Part shown: positions 8,950 through 19,077 of the stretch, in pieces | How the letters are laid out: every line of letters starts with the position of its first letter | How positions within the stretch are numbered: the stretch's first letter is position 1 | Assembly (NCBI RefSeq): GCF_003144325.1 | Contig: NZ_PENS01000011.1 | Location: forward strand, 1 to 64,000 | DNA length: 64,000 nucleotides | Source: Proteus terrae | GTDB taxonomy: Bacteria > Pseudomonadota > Gammaproteobacteria > Enterobacterales > Enterobacteriaceae | Reading direction: 5' to 3' | Translations under genes and position numbers: made by a program | Notes under the pieces: generated by a model | The model's database searches: none | Told to the model about the DNA's origin: nothing | Seen by the model: only the letters and a program-made list of their open reading frames with translations

Positions 8950-10287
8950 TTAAGCACTTGCTAATGCTTGCGATAAATCAGCAATTAAGTCTTGTGGATT
9001 TTCTATACCAATCGATAAACGAATTGTAGTGTCTTGAATACCAATGCTATGTCTTAATGTCATTGGTACACCCGAATGTGTTGTTGAACCCGGATGACAA
9101 GCTAGAGATTCTGTTCCCCCTAGACTTACTGCAAGTTTAAAAATTTTCATTGCATTAAGAAAACGGAACGCTTCACTTTCTCCGCCCACAATATCAAAAG
9201 AGAACGTTGATCCTGCACCAGTGCATTGTTTGGCAAAAACCTGAGCTTCAACAGAATTTTTATCAGCAAAAGGTAAATAATGAATTGCTTTTACTTTTTC
9301 ATGGCCACGCAGAAATTCTGCAACTAATAACGCATTCTGATTGGCTTTTTCCATTCTAATTTGTAACGTTTCTAAAGAACGGCCTAGCATCCAGCAAGAA
9401 TGTGGATCAAGTTGTGTTCCTATTGCGCCTCTTAGTAATCTGATTTGATTAATCAGTTCACGAGAGCCCATAGCCGCACCAGCAACTAAATCTGAATGAC
9501 CACCAACATATTTAGTTAAAGAGTAAACTGAAATATCAGCGCCTTGTTCTATTGGATGCTGATATACAGGGCCTAGTAATGTGTTATCACAAACGATGAT
9601 AGGACGATAGCCTTGCGTTTTTTCTAATTGATCAGCAACATTTTTTAATGCTTCAATATCTACTAAGGAATTAGTTGGGTTTGCAGGAGTTTCTGCAAAA
9701 ATAACGGAGACACGCCCTTTTTGACTGGCTACATTAGCTTGTTCTTGAATAAGTGAATGGTTAAGTCCATCAGTAAATGGTGTGGCTTGAATACCAAATT
9801 TAGCCAGTGTTTTGGCAATTAATGTCTCAGTTCCGCCATAAAGTGGCTGTGAGTGTAAAATAACATCATCAGGTTGCGTTAATGCCATTAATGTTGTGGT
9901 AATTGCAGACATTCCTGATGAAAATAATACACAAGATTGTGTATTTTCATAAACGGCCAACCTGTCTTCAACAATCTCACTATTAGGTTGATTAAAGCGA
10001 GAATAAACCAAACCTGCTTTTTCACCTTCAGGTAAAGGTTTTCTACCACTTACGGTATCAAAAAAAGCTTTACCCTCTTCAGCGCTTTTAAAAATAAAGG
10101 TAGATATTAAAAACACAGGTGGTTTAACTGATCCTTCAGAGAGTAATGGATCAAAGCCATAGCTCATCATTAATGTTTCTGGTGATAATTTATGTTCGCC
10201 GATATATTGTTTTTTCAGTTGAGAGTCAGTCATTTTTTTATTTCTTATGTTTAATGAAGGATCTTTATCATACTGAAAAAAATTCAT
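8950..10287 (-). CDS. Cys/Met-metabolism PLP enzyme (methionine gamma-lyase/cystathionine gamma-synthase family)
   Basis: This 445-residue fold-type-I PLP enzyme has the PLP-lysine motif [11 protein letters not shown], the SSGMSAITT phosphate-binding turn, SRFNQPN, and the C-terminal [12 protein letters not shown] ... RLSIGIE signature. The family carries out gamma- or beta-elimination or replacement on sulfur amino acids. The Cys typical of methionine gamma-lyases (LYGCT) is Gly here (LYGGT), so methionine gamma-lyase should not be assumed. Met-19 (10233) is an alternative start because family similarity begins near there; neither site has a clear Shine-Dalgarno. A MetQ-like lipoprotein gene lies upstream on the same strand, suggesting linked uptake and breakdown of methionine or a relative. 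Confidence 0.8.
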   Translation of the reverse strand: MNFFQYDKDPSLNIRNKKMTDSQLKKQYIGEHKLSPETLMMSYGFDPLLSEGSVKPPVFLISTFIFKSAEEGKAFFDTVSGRKPLPEGEKAGLVYSRFNQPNSEIVEDRLAVYENTQSCVLFSSGMSAITTTLMALTQPDDVILHSQPLYGGTETLIAKTLAKFGIQATPFTDGLNHSLIQEQANVASQKGRVSVIFAETPANPTNSLVDIEALKNVADQLEKTQGYRPIIVCDNTLLGPVYQHPIEQGADISVYSLTKYVGGHSDLVAGAAMGSRELINQIRLLRGAIGTQLDPHSCWMLGRSLETLQIRMEKANQNALLVAEFLRGHEKVKAIHYLPFADKNSVEAQVFAKQCTGAGSTFSFDIVGGESEAFRFLNAMKIFKLAVSLGGTESLACHPGSTTHSGVPMTLRHSIGIQDTTIRLSIGIENPQDLIADLSQALASA

Positions 10288-10461
10288 GTTGTTAGAATGT
10301 TTTATATAGAATAAAAACCAATAGTTATATAAAAATAACGAGCTCTAACATAAAGATAACTTTAAATAAAAGGTTCTATCCATTCAGTGGTGTTTAATCA
10401 AGGTGATTTAACTAAATAAAAGTTGATTATTCTAGTTAAAAAAGAAGGAAAAAGTAGGAAA

Positions 10462-10506
10462 AACTTAAAGATAAAAAGAATGAACACCTCTTTTTACCTT
10501 TAAGTT
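10462..10506 (-). terminator. Terminator after metQ-like gene
   Basis: A 17-bp inverted repeat with one G-T wobble (10462-10478 / 10490-10506) lies just past the stop of the MetQ-like gene. It is T-rich on the minus-strand 3' side. It may reduce read-through into the lyase gene. Confidence 0.6.
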
Positions 10507-10514
10507 AAAGGATG

Positions 10515-11315
10515 TTACCAAGCTCTTACAGCATCACCTTTATACATTTCTTTGAATTTTAACTCGATTTGTCTTGAATGCAGAACTGAAACCAGTTTTT
10601 TTATATTTTCATCATTTTTGTTATCTTCACGCGTAACAATAACATTAGCATAAGGTGAATTTTTATTTTCTAAGATCAATCCATCACGAGTCGCAATTAG
10701 CCCAACTTGGGATGAAAAATTATTGTTGATTATAGCCATTGTGACACTTGGATCATTCAATGCTTCGGTAAGCTTAGGTGTGTCAACTTCAACAAAAGTA
10801 ATTTCTTTTGGGTTATAGATAATATCGTCCACTGTTGCTGTGAAACCAACATTATCGTTAAGAGTAATGAGATGATTTTCTGCTAGTAATAAAAGTGCTC
10901 GCCCTTTCATGCTAACTTCACTTGAAATTGCAACGACATCACCAGGCTTTAATTCATTTATATCGCTAATTTTTTTAGAGTATGCGGCTAAAGGAAAGAT
11001 ATACGTTTTACTGGCAATATGAAATTGGTAGCCATGCTCTTTCATTTGAGCTTGAAGATAAGGAATGGATTGAAACGCATTTGCATCAACTTCTTTATCG
11101 TTCAATGCCTTATTAGGTTGAACATAATCATTGAAAGCAACAATCTCAACATCTAATCCTTCAGTTAATTTCGCTAAACGAATAACTTCATCCCAAATCA
11201 CTTGATCAGGCCCTGTATTAATTGCCACTTTTACTCTATGTGTATCTTCTTGTGAGCAAGATACAGTAAATAGTGATATTGAGGCTAGAAGTAAACCTGT
11301 AATAATTTCCTTCAT
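10515..11315 (-). CDS. NlpA/MetQ-family substrate-binding lipoprotein
   Basis: The 266 residues begin with a lipoprotein signal peptide (LLLASISLFTVSC, modified Cys at about 20). A MetQ-type periplasmic binding domain follows: VKVAINTGPDQVIWDEV, NDKEVDANAFQSIPYLQAQ, AISSEVSMKGRALLLL. MetQ proteins bind D/L-methionine for the MetNI importer. No metN or metI is in the window, so it must share a transporter or be an orphan like NlpA. It lies upstream of the sulfur amino acid lyase gene, separated by a hairpin. Ligand specificity is inferred only from family and context. Confidence 0.8.
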   Translation of the reverse strand: MKEIITGLLLASISLFTVSCSQEDTHRVKVAINTGPDQVIWDEVIRLAKLTEGLDVEIVAFNDYVQPNKALNDKEVDANAFQSIPYLQAQMKEHGYQFHIASKTYIFPLAAYSKKISDINELKPGDVVAISSEVSMKGRALLLLAENHLITLNDNVGFTATVDDIIYNPKEITFVEVDTPKLTEALNDPSVTMAIINNNFSSQVGLIATRDGLILENKNSPYANVIVTREDNKNDENIKKLVSVLHSRQIELKFKEMYKGDAVRAW

Positions 11316-11490
11316 ATCTCCCTCTTAAACAGATCTTGATAAAACAGCGCCATAAAAATCATTTTGATTAAGAAATATCCTAACAATAGATTAATAACAA
11401 GGAACAAGAAATGATACAAGTACCCAATGCATATAAAGAAAGGAATATTGTTTATATTTTCACAATGCATTGTTTTATAAAATAAAAAAG

Positions 11491-11515
11491 AAACACATCA
11501 TAATATGATGTGTTT
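11491..11515 (-). terminator. Terminator of the CarG-like gene
   Basis: A 10-bp perfect stem AAACACATCA / TGATGTGTTT is followed on the minus strand by CTTTTTTATT, just past the stop at 11533. Confidence 0.75.
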
Positions 11516-11532
11516 GCTATTTAATTGTAGAT

Positions 11533-12075
11533 TTATTCATTAATAATTTTGTTTATGCAATTATCAGAATACGCATCTTCTACGCTAAGATAGGATAATT
11601 CAGTTACACAATAGCTATTAAATTGCCATTTAAACTGAATTTCATCACCTTTTTTATTTTCTAAAATAGAATAGCTAGAGAAACGGATTGGAGTGGTTTT
11701 TTGTAAGTTGTTTCCTACTTTTTCCGCACTTAACAAAACAACGTGGTCTTTTTTCTCAATGAATTTGAAATCAGAGATAGTGATATCTGTACCTTTAATC
11801 TTATTGTTGTAAAGACTCAAAGCATTAGCATATATGGACGGAACAATATAAACTTTTTGATCGCTTCCTTTGATATAAACAGTTGCCATATCAACAGATG
11901 TTGAATCATTTAATGGCCGTTTAGACTTAACAACGACATCAGGAACACCATCACCATTAAAATCGATAAGATTTACTCCATATTCAAGTTTAATATCTGC
12001 TGATGTTGAAGCAAATGGTAGCGATAAGAAAAGTAATCCTAGCCCAAGTTTTAATATCTTATTCATTGTATTCAC
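11533..12075 (-). CDS. Secreted CarG/CpmJ-like protein
   Basis: The 180 residues start with a clear Sec signal peptide (to about residue 26, ASTSA). The mature start contains INLIDFNGDGVPDVVVKSKRP-like sequence, which has the form of a calcium-binding or FG-GAP-type turn. As I remember, this pattern is typical of the CarG/CpmJ family of carbapenem self-resistance proteins of Serratia and Photorhabdus, which occur widely without carbapenem clusters. Two Cys near the end (SYCVTEL ... SDNCI) could form a disulfide. The gene stands alone with its own terminator. The resistance role is an inference from a family name only. Confidence 0.55.
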   Translation of the reverse strand: MNTMNKILKLGLGLLFLSLPFASTSADIKLEYGVNLIDFNGDGVPDVVVKSKRPLNDSTSVDMATVYIKGSDQKVYIVPSIYANALSLYNNKIKGTDITISDFKFIEKKDHVVLLSAEKVGNNLQKTTPIRFSSYSILENKKGDEIQFKWQFNSYCVTELSYLSVEDAYSDNCINKIINE

Positions 12076-12272
12076 TTCTTTTTTTACTTATTACTTGTGC
12101 ATCAGACTACTTTGTAGCAGTGATTAGTCAAGGCATTTTATGTTTCAAAATAATACAAAATTTACAATTGTATCATTTATAAATTATTTTCATGCTAAGC
12201 ATTATACTTATTTGACTATTATAAAAAGAATATATCTTTAATATTTATATTTTTTAGATTTAATGTTTCGAT

Positions 12273-12662
12273 TTAATATAGAGCAATGTAATTTTTAAGA
12301 TCGCTAATTCTTTCATTTGTTTTATCTTTTAAACAACTGCTATATACCATAGGGGCTAAACTACCGCCTTGATAATAGTCAGCTTCATATTGACAAGAGA
12401 GGTCTCTAAAATTAATCCAAACCAACTGGGCTTGTTTAAGTTGATCCTTTCGACTACCTTCTAATTTGGCATAATATTGTTGATAAATATGGTTAAGTTC
12501 TTCATCTTTTTGCTGAAAATCTTGATATACACATTGGTTAATTTCAGTCTGAGTCGCTGCATTCCGACAATCGAAATTATCTGCTTGTAAATGTATAGAC
12601 CAAAATAGTATACCGCCAGATATTGCACCGAATAGGATAATTTTTTTCATCATACCGTCCAT
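12273..12662 (-). CDS. LprI/DUF1311-family secreted small protein
   Basis: The 129 residues have a signal peptide (MKKIILFGAISGGILF...) and four Cys. The DUF1311 pattern is present: FDCRNAATQTEINQCVYQDFQQKDEELNHIY and the later LVWINFRDLSCQYEA ... SSCLKDKT. The family includes the lysozyme inhibitor LprI and acts in the envelope. Internal ATGs at 12653 and 12650 are plausible starts and give a cleaner signal peptide. It is monocistronic. Confidence 0.75.
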   Translation of the reverse strand: MDGMMKKIILFGAISGGILFWSIHLQADNFDCRNAATQTEINQCVYQDFQQKDEELNHIYQQYYAKLEGSRKDQLKQAQLVWINFRDLSCQYEADYYQGGSLAPMVYSSCLKDKTNERISDLKNYIALY

Positions 12663-13090
12663 TTTTTGATTAAAAATATCGCTAAAGATATTTACTTAAT
12701 TCCTTTACTAATTAGTTTAAAAGATAAAAACAAAGTAAGTTCTTTATTAGTTTAGCAATATTTCTTATATGACAATTACGTGAAAACAACGCAAAATCGC
12801 TCTATTTTAGATAGTCAAATTTAAATTTCAATGTTTAACCTTTAGTAATTATACTGATATTTTGTTTAGAGAAAATACTTATTTAATACAAATTTAAAAA
12901 AATGATAACTCAATATCCTTTTTCTTTAACAAAAAATGTCATTTATAAAAAATTAAGTAAAATAGTGGTCATTTTCTATTATTTTTTTCGTACTGAAACA
13001 TTTTTATTAAAAATATCTAATAAATTTCACTTTAATAAGAAACTCCTCTTACTAGTTCTTATTTAAGGAGATTTTAATAAAACTAATTCA
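12663..13090. other. AT-rich intergenic region without a recognised gene
   Basis: About 430 bp of very AT-rich DNA lie between two divergent genes. No open frame with a ribosome site and no strong hairpin was found. Confidence 0.4.
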
Positions 13091-13118
13091 ATTAATTAGA
13101 CTAATCAGTCTAATTAAT
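13091..13118. promoter_or_regulatory. Perfect 28-bp palindrome, probable operator
   Basis: The arms ATTAATTAGACT and AGTCTAATTAAT are perfect 12-bp inverted repeats around AATC. It lies just before a TATTAT (13122-13127) that could be the -10 for the hydrolase gene. The size suits a TetR- or MarR-type dimer, but no such regulator gene is adjacent. Confidence 0.55.
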
Positions 13119-13196
13119 GCATATTATATAAATATGGTCATAAATGATTTATTTATAATACTTACGGGTCTATACCCATCGTGGATTTTTCAAGCT

Positions 13197-14285
13197 ATGA
13201 AAAAATGTTTCAAATCAATTTGGCTTTATTCAGGGCTTATCACTCTTATTTTTGTGATTATCATTAGTGGTGGTCAGTATTCTGATTTTGAATTGGATGA
13301 TCATGCTTCAGTGATAACACCGATTAGTTTTGCTTCTAAAACGGATACTTTATCTGGAACATTAATTTTACCGGATCAGAACAACATAAAAGCAGTTGCT
13401 ATTTTTGTTCATGGTGATGGCACTCAAGATCGCTTTTCTAATAGTGGATATTTACCATTAATTAATAGTTTGCTGGATGCAGGTATTGGTGTGTATACAT
13501 GGGATAAAGCTGGTGTGGGCGAAAGCCAAGGAAATTGGTTGCTTCAATCTATGCAAGATAGAGCAGATGAAGCGCGAATAGCCTTACAGCTTATTCAAAA
13601 GAAATTTACCCATACTGATATTAAAGTTGGTTATTTGGGATTTTCACAGGCTGGATGGGTTATCCCTATTGCCGCGACGCAATCTAAACCTGATTTTTCC
13701 GTCATTATTGGTGGGGCTGTAAACTGGCGAGCTCAAGGTGCTTATTATCATCAAGTCCGTTTAAAAGCCGACAATGTTGATGATAAGGAAATTACTCGAA
13801 GAGTCTCAGAGCAACTGCAACAAAATGATCGTGTATTTGGCATTAATGGTAGCAATGATATTTCAGCTCAGGGAGATATGTCTGATGATCGCTTCTATTT
13901 TGTTATTCAAAACTATTTAAACGATTCATCTAAAGATTTACCTCATATGAATGGACGAGTACTGGCTATGTTTGGTGAGTTAGATCTGAATGTCGATGCA
14001 TCAAAAAATGCATGTTTATATAAAACCCTATTAGGAAATCATGTAGATAAAACAGTTGCCCTATTCCCTAATGCCTCACATGGCTTATTAAAAGCACCGT
14101 TTTTTAATTATCAATTAGAGAATCAATGGCCTTGGTGGAAACAGATGCTTTTTATTTATCAGGGACGAGATAGCTATTCCTCTGATGCTTTAAATTACTT
14201 AACAGCGTGGATCACTGAAGATGCAACAATACTTTCTGATTATGTTGATTTTAAATGTGAAAGTGGCAATACAAGTTTAAGATAA
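13197..14285 (+). CDS. Membrane-anchored alpha/beta hydrolase
   Basis: The start at 13197 (MKKCFKSIWLY) gives 362 residues opening with one membrane segment or uncleaved signal. An in-frame start at 13134 would leave no room for a leader. The hydrolase core follows: AIFVHGDG (oxyanion strand), DKAGVGESQGNW, nucleophile elbow GFSQAGW, acid in GELDLNVD and histidine in NASHGLL. The fold acts on esters, amides or similar bonds, here probably at the periplasmic face. A 28-bp palindrome overlaps the presumed promoter, so it may be induced. The substrate is unknown. Confidence 0.75.
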   Translation: MKKCFKSIWLYSGLITLIFVIIISGGQYSDFELDDHASVITPISFASKTDTLSGTLILPDQNNIKAVAIFVHGDGTQDRFSNSGYLPLINSLLDAGIGVYTWDKAGVGESQGNWLLQSMQDRADEARIALQLIQKKFTHTDIKVGYLGFSQAGWVIPIAATQSKPDFSVIIGGAVNWRAQGAYYHQVRLKADNVDDKEITRRVSEQLQQNDRVFGINGSNDISAQGDMSDDRFYFVIQNYLNDSSKDLPHMNGRVLAMFGELDLNVDASKNACLYKTLLGNHVDKTVALFPNASHGLLKAPFFNYQLENQWPWWKQMLFIYQGRDSYSSDALNYLTAWITEDATILSDYVDFKCESGNTSLR

Positions 14286-14352
14286 AATGTAGATAACACC
14301 TAAATAAAAACCGCTCTTTAGGCGTTAAAGTGTAAGAATTTTAATAATTTAA

Positions 14353-15735
14353 TTATAAATCAACTTGATACTCAATAATCTCTCTAATTTTTCTTAATGC
14401 ATTACGCAATAAATTAATATCAATCGAAGCTAATGCAATACGAATTGCATGAGGAATATTGGTTGTTGTGGCATAAGGCTCAGCAGTAGCAACAGATATT
14501 TGAAATTGATGTAATGAAGCAACAATTTTATCGGCTCTAACTTCTTCAGGTAAGGGGATCCATAAAAAATAGGAGGTCGGATGATGAATATAAGTAAGTC
14601 CTTCAAATATTTCACTCACTATTTTTTGTCGCTGCTGTGCATCTTTACGTAATAATAATTCTAATTTATCAACCACTCCCTCTTTCACCCATTGGCATAC
14701 AATGGAAGTCATAAGAGCAGGTGTATTCCATGTCGTTACTCTCATTGATCGCTCTAACGATGAAATAGTGTTTGTAGGAGCAACAATAAAACCAACTCTT
14801 AATCCAGAAGCTATATTCTTAGAAAATCCTGAAATATAAAATGTAATATCTGGCGCCAAGGTAACAATTGCAGGCGGTGCTTTTTTAACTAAAAACGCAT
14901 AAGTCGCGTCTTCAATTATCATGAAATGGTATTTTCTCGCCAAAGTAATTAATTGTTGTCGCTGTTTTAATGTTAGTACCCATCCCATTGGGTTATGTAG
15001 TGTAGGAATACAATAAAGTGCACGTATTGCCCTTTTTTTACATAGTTCTTCCAGCTTACCTAAATCTGTTCCTGATGGTGTTATGGGAATGGGTAATATT
15101 TCCAAGTGATGAGCGAGTGCTGCTAATTTAAATCCGGGATAACTTAATGCATCTACCGCGACAACATCTCCCGGTTTTAAAGCACTTAATAATGTAATTG
15201 CAATGCCTTGTTGTGCACCGTTAGTAATAATAATATTTTCAGGTTCAACCGTGATTTCTTTATTCTTAAGATATTGAGAAATCACTGTTTTATCGTGTAA
15301 TTTTCCACTATGTGGCTGATAGCGAAGTAATGATTCAATTTCACCTGATGTCGCCAATCTTTTTAGCTCAGTACGTAATAGCTCAGCTTGAATAGGCAAT
15401 GAGGGATAATTGAAATTAAGATCCAACATATCTGCTGCTGTAGGATTTTCTATTCCATGATTTATTGGAAGCGACAATTCTCTTACAAAAGTTCCTCTTC
15501 CTGTTTCACCAATGATCAACCCCATACTTTCTAACTCAGCGTATACACGACTTGCCGTTGCAAGAGACATTTTATGCTCTGCGGCTAAATGCCGATGTGT
15601 TGGCAAACGTGTGCCTGGTAGTAATCTTCCTATACGGATCTCGTTCGCCAATTTATCAACTAAAGATTTATAACGGGGCTGAACCATAGAAATTGTATCC
15701 ATGACAATTATTTGATTGTCATAATTGTGTTCCAT
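14353..15735 (-). CDS. MocR-family regulator (GntR HTH fused to aminotransferase domain)
   Basis: The 460 residues have a winged-helix GntR domain at about 20-90 (IRIGRLLPGTRLPTHRHLAAEH, TASRVYAELESMGLI). A class-I aminotransferase-like domain follows, with the PLP Lys in YISGFSKNIASGLRVGFIV. MocR proteins use PLP or a PLP adduct to control neighbouring genes. It is divergent from an EamA exporter gene, which is its likely target. In-frame starts at 15702 and 15687 would place the palindrome at 15701-15722 upstream of or at the start codon. Confidence 0.85.
   Translation of the reverse strand: MEHNYDNQIIVMDTISMVQPRYKSLVDKLANEIRIGRLLPGTRLPTHRHLAAEHKMSLATASRVYAELESMGLIIGETGRGTFVRELSLPINHGIENPTAADMLDLNFNYPSLPIQAELLRTELKRLATSGEIESLLRYQPHSGKLHDKTVISQYLKNKEITVEPENIIITNGAQQGIAITLLSALKPGDVVAVDALSYPGFKLAALAHHLEILPIPITPSGTDLGKLEELCKKRAIRALYCIPTLHNPMGWVLTLKQRQQLITLARKYHFMIIEDATYAFLVKKAPPAIVTLAPDITFYISGFSKNIASGLRVGFIVAPTNTISSLERSMRVTTWNTPALMTSIVCQWVKEGVVDKLELLLRKDAQQRQKIVSEIFEGLTYIHHPTSYFLWIPLPEEVRADKIVASLHQFQISVATAEPYATTTNIPHAIRIALASIDINLLRNALRKIREIIEYQVDL
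15701..15722. promoter_or_regulatory. Palindrome at the mocR start, possible autoregulatory operator
   Basis: ATGACAAT-TATTTG-ATTGTCAT is a perfect 8-bp inverted repeat. It lies within the first codons of the longest MocR frame, or right at the start if Met-12 is used. Confidence 0.35.
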
Positions 15736-15856
15736 AAGATGGAGTTCAGCAAGTTACATCGTAGATACAAGTTTTATATAAATAGATTTTTATATATCTG
15801 TTGCTATTACATAAATTGTAATTAATTGTTTTTTATTAAAATTTATCATAATAAAA

Positions 15857-16744
15857 ATGGAAAATTGTATGCAGCAAATTAATCAAAAAGAGCGGACAAA
15901 TGGCTGGGTAAATGGATTTATTGGTATGTTGATTTTTAGTGGATCTTTACCTGCAACAAAAGCGGCTGTATTAGGTTTTGAACCTTTATTTTTAACCGCA
16001 GCGAGAGCAACAATTGCAGGATTATTATCTTTAGCAATGCTACTGTTATATAAAGAAAAATTACCTACGTTTAAACAGTGGATTTCATTAACAGTTGTTT
16101 CATTAGGTGTTGTCGTTGGTTTTCCATTATTAACGGCTATTGCACTACAAGAAATAACTTCTGCACACTCTCTTGTTTTTTTAGCTTTATTACCGTTATC
16201 TACGGCAATTTTTGCAGTAATACGTGGTGGTGAAAAGCCACGCCCTATTTTCTGGCTTTTTTCTATTATTGGGAGTTTATTGGTGATGGGGTATGCCATT
16301 TCTCAAGATGGAGCATCATCAATCAGTGCTGATTTATTAATGATAGCATCAGTGATTGTTTGTGGTTTAGGTTATGCTGAAGGTGCGACTTTAACGAAAG
16401 CATTAGGTGGTTGGCAGGTTATATGTTGGGCATTGATTGTATCTTTACCTCCAATGCTTATTTTTAGCTTTATTCTTATGCCTGAAAAGCTTGTGACAAT
16501 TAGTGTATCAGCATGGGTGGGCTTAGGTTATGTTTCGCTTTTTAGTATGTTGATTGGTTTTATATTTTGGTACAAAGGATTATCACAAGGTGGGATCGCA
16601 GCAGTAGGACAACTTCAATTATTACAACCTTTCTTTGGATTAGGTTTAGCTGCTATATTACTTCATGAATCAGTCAATTTATTGATGTTGTTAGTAACTG
16701 TTGGCGTTATTTTTTGTGTTGCTGGTTCAAGAAAATATGCCTAA
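15857..16744 (+). CDS. EamA/DMT-family metabolite exporter
   Basis: The 295-residue protein has ten hydrophobic segments in two EamA repeats, typical of 10-TMS drug/metabolite transporters. The first opens GMLIFSGSLPATKAAVLGFEP, and the second closes SVNLLMLLVTVGVIFCVAG. Relatives such as RhtA or YdcZ-like proteins export amino acids or related metabolites. The divergent MocR regulator suggests a PLP-linked amine or amino acid as inducer. A start at 15869 is also possible. Confidence 0.8.
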   Translation: MENCMQQINQKERTNGWVNGFIGMLIFSGSLPATKAAVLGFEPLFLTAARATIAGLLSLAMLLLYKEKLPTFKQWISLTVVSLGVVVGFPLLTAIALQEITSAHSLVFLALLPLSTAIFAVIRGGEKPRPIFWLFSIIGSLLVMGYAISQDGASSISADLLMIASVIVCGLGYAEGATLTKALGGWQVICWALIVSLPPMLIFSFILMPEKLVTISVSAWVGLGYVSLFSMLIGFIFWYKGLSQGGIAAVGQLQLLQPFFGLGLAAILLHESVNLLMLLVTVGVIFCVAGSRKYA

Positions 16745-16767
16745 TTAAAACCAAACATTTAAAACTA

Positions 16768-16799
16768 AAAACACGCTAAACAATCATATTTAGCGTGTT

Positions 16800-16802
<3 letters not shown>
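16768..16802. terminator. Bidirectional terminator between convergent genes
   Basis: A 13-bp perfect stem AAAACACGCTAAA / TTTAGCGTGTTTT separates the EamA gene from the converging VOC gene. It overlaps the VOC stop codon. Confidence 0.8.
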
Positions 16803-18312
<1,510 letters not shown>

Positions 18313-18514
18313 TTTCTAACCTTTTATAGGACAGCTATAGCGAATAGGTAGCAATATATCATGATAAAAACCCCCAATGTAGGTAGATAGTTCTTATCTG
18401 CGAAAAATTACGATAAAATGATGAAATTCTATGATTTAGAGTGTTAAAACGTCACTATTTCAAGATATAACGACTCAATAACGATAACAATTCTATTGGC
18501 ATAAGGTAGACACC

Positions 18515-18943
18515 ATGGTTGATGTAAAACAACCGATTGAAATGGATATTACTGAGGTTGTAAAAGCAACGGGTATTGCCTCTTCAGCAATCCGTTATTA
18601 TGAGAAAAAAGGACTTATTAATTCGATAGGACGCAAAGGAATTAAGCGTGTATATCATCGTGATGTTCTGAGTCGTTTAGCGTTAATTTCTTTAGCACAA
18701 CAAGCCCATTTTTCTTTAGATGAGATAGCCCAACTTAGCATCAACCAAAGAATACCAACAATAGATAGAAATATTGTTCACCTAAAGATTGAAGAGATTG
18801 ATAATAAAATCAATGAACTTAAACGTCTTAAAAAGGGGTTAGAACATATTCAAGTATGTCCCGAAGAGAATCATTTTCAGTGCAGTCGCTTTCAAAAGAT
18901 CTTAGCCTTAAGCCTGAAAAAGAGAATGAGTAAAAAAGAATAA
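18515..18943 (+). CDS. MerR-family transcriptional regulator
   Basis: The 142 residues contain a MerR winged helix at about 12-80 (VVKATGIASSAIRYYEKKGLI, then VYHRDVLSRLALISLAQQAHFSLDEIAQL). A dimerisation helix and a short C-terminal effector end with two Cys (VCPEENHFQCSRF) follow. SoxR has four clustered Cys, so this is not a standard SoxR. The start has AAGGTAG upstream. The MFS gene downstream has its own MerR-type promoter at 19005 and is the probable target. The ligand is unknown. Confidence 0.85.
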   Translation: MVDVKQPIEMDITEVVKATGIASSAIRYYEKKGLINSIGRKGIKRVYHRDVLSRLALISLAQQAHFSLDEIAQLSINQRIPTIDRNIVHLKIEEIDNKINELKRLKKGLEHIQVCPEENHFQCSRFQKILALSLKKRMSKKE

Positions 18944-19004
18944 TCATTTCCTTCCTATCACATTTTATTAAATATTAGTCAGTTGCAGTATATTTATTCC
19001 TCTA

Positions 19005-19035
19005 TTGACTTGAAGTTAACTTCAAGTTGTAAGAT
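19005..19035 (+). promoter_or_regulatory. MerR-type promoter with overlong spacer and 18-bp operator
   Basis: TTGACT (19005-19010) and TAAGAT (19030-19035) are separated by 19 bp, the diagnostic spacing of MerR-activated promoters. The spacer is filled by the perfect 18-bp palindrome CTTGAAGTTAACTTCAAG (19009-19026). Its centre resembles the SoxR site of E. coli soxS (AAGTTAACTT core). Confidence 0.85.
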
Positions 19036-19077
19036 GCGTATCTCTTAAATCTAGTTATCGCATCAGTGGAGATCTCT

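Noticed and set aside
8950-10287. Firm call as methionine gamma-lyase
   Set aside because: The characteristic active-site Cys (LYGCT) is Gly here, so only the wider family is supported.
15883-16299. 138-codon open frame on the minus strand
   Set aside because: It lies entirely inside the EamA exporter gene, has no ribosome site, and its Pro/Thr/Asn-rich translation looks like an antisense shadow of membrane codons.
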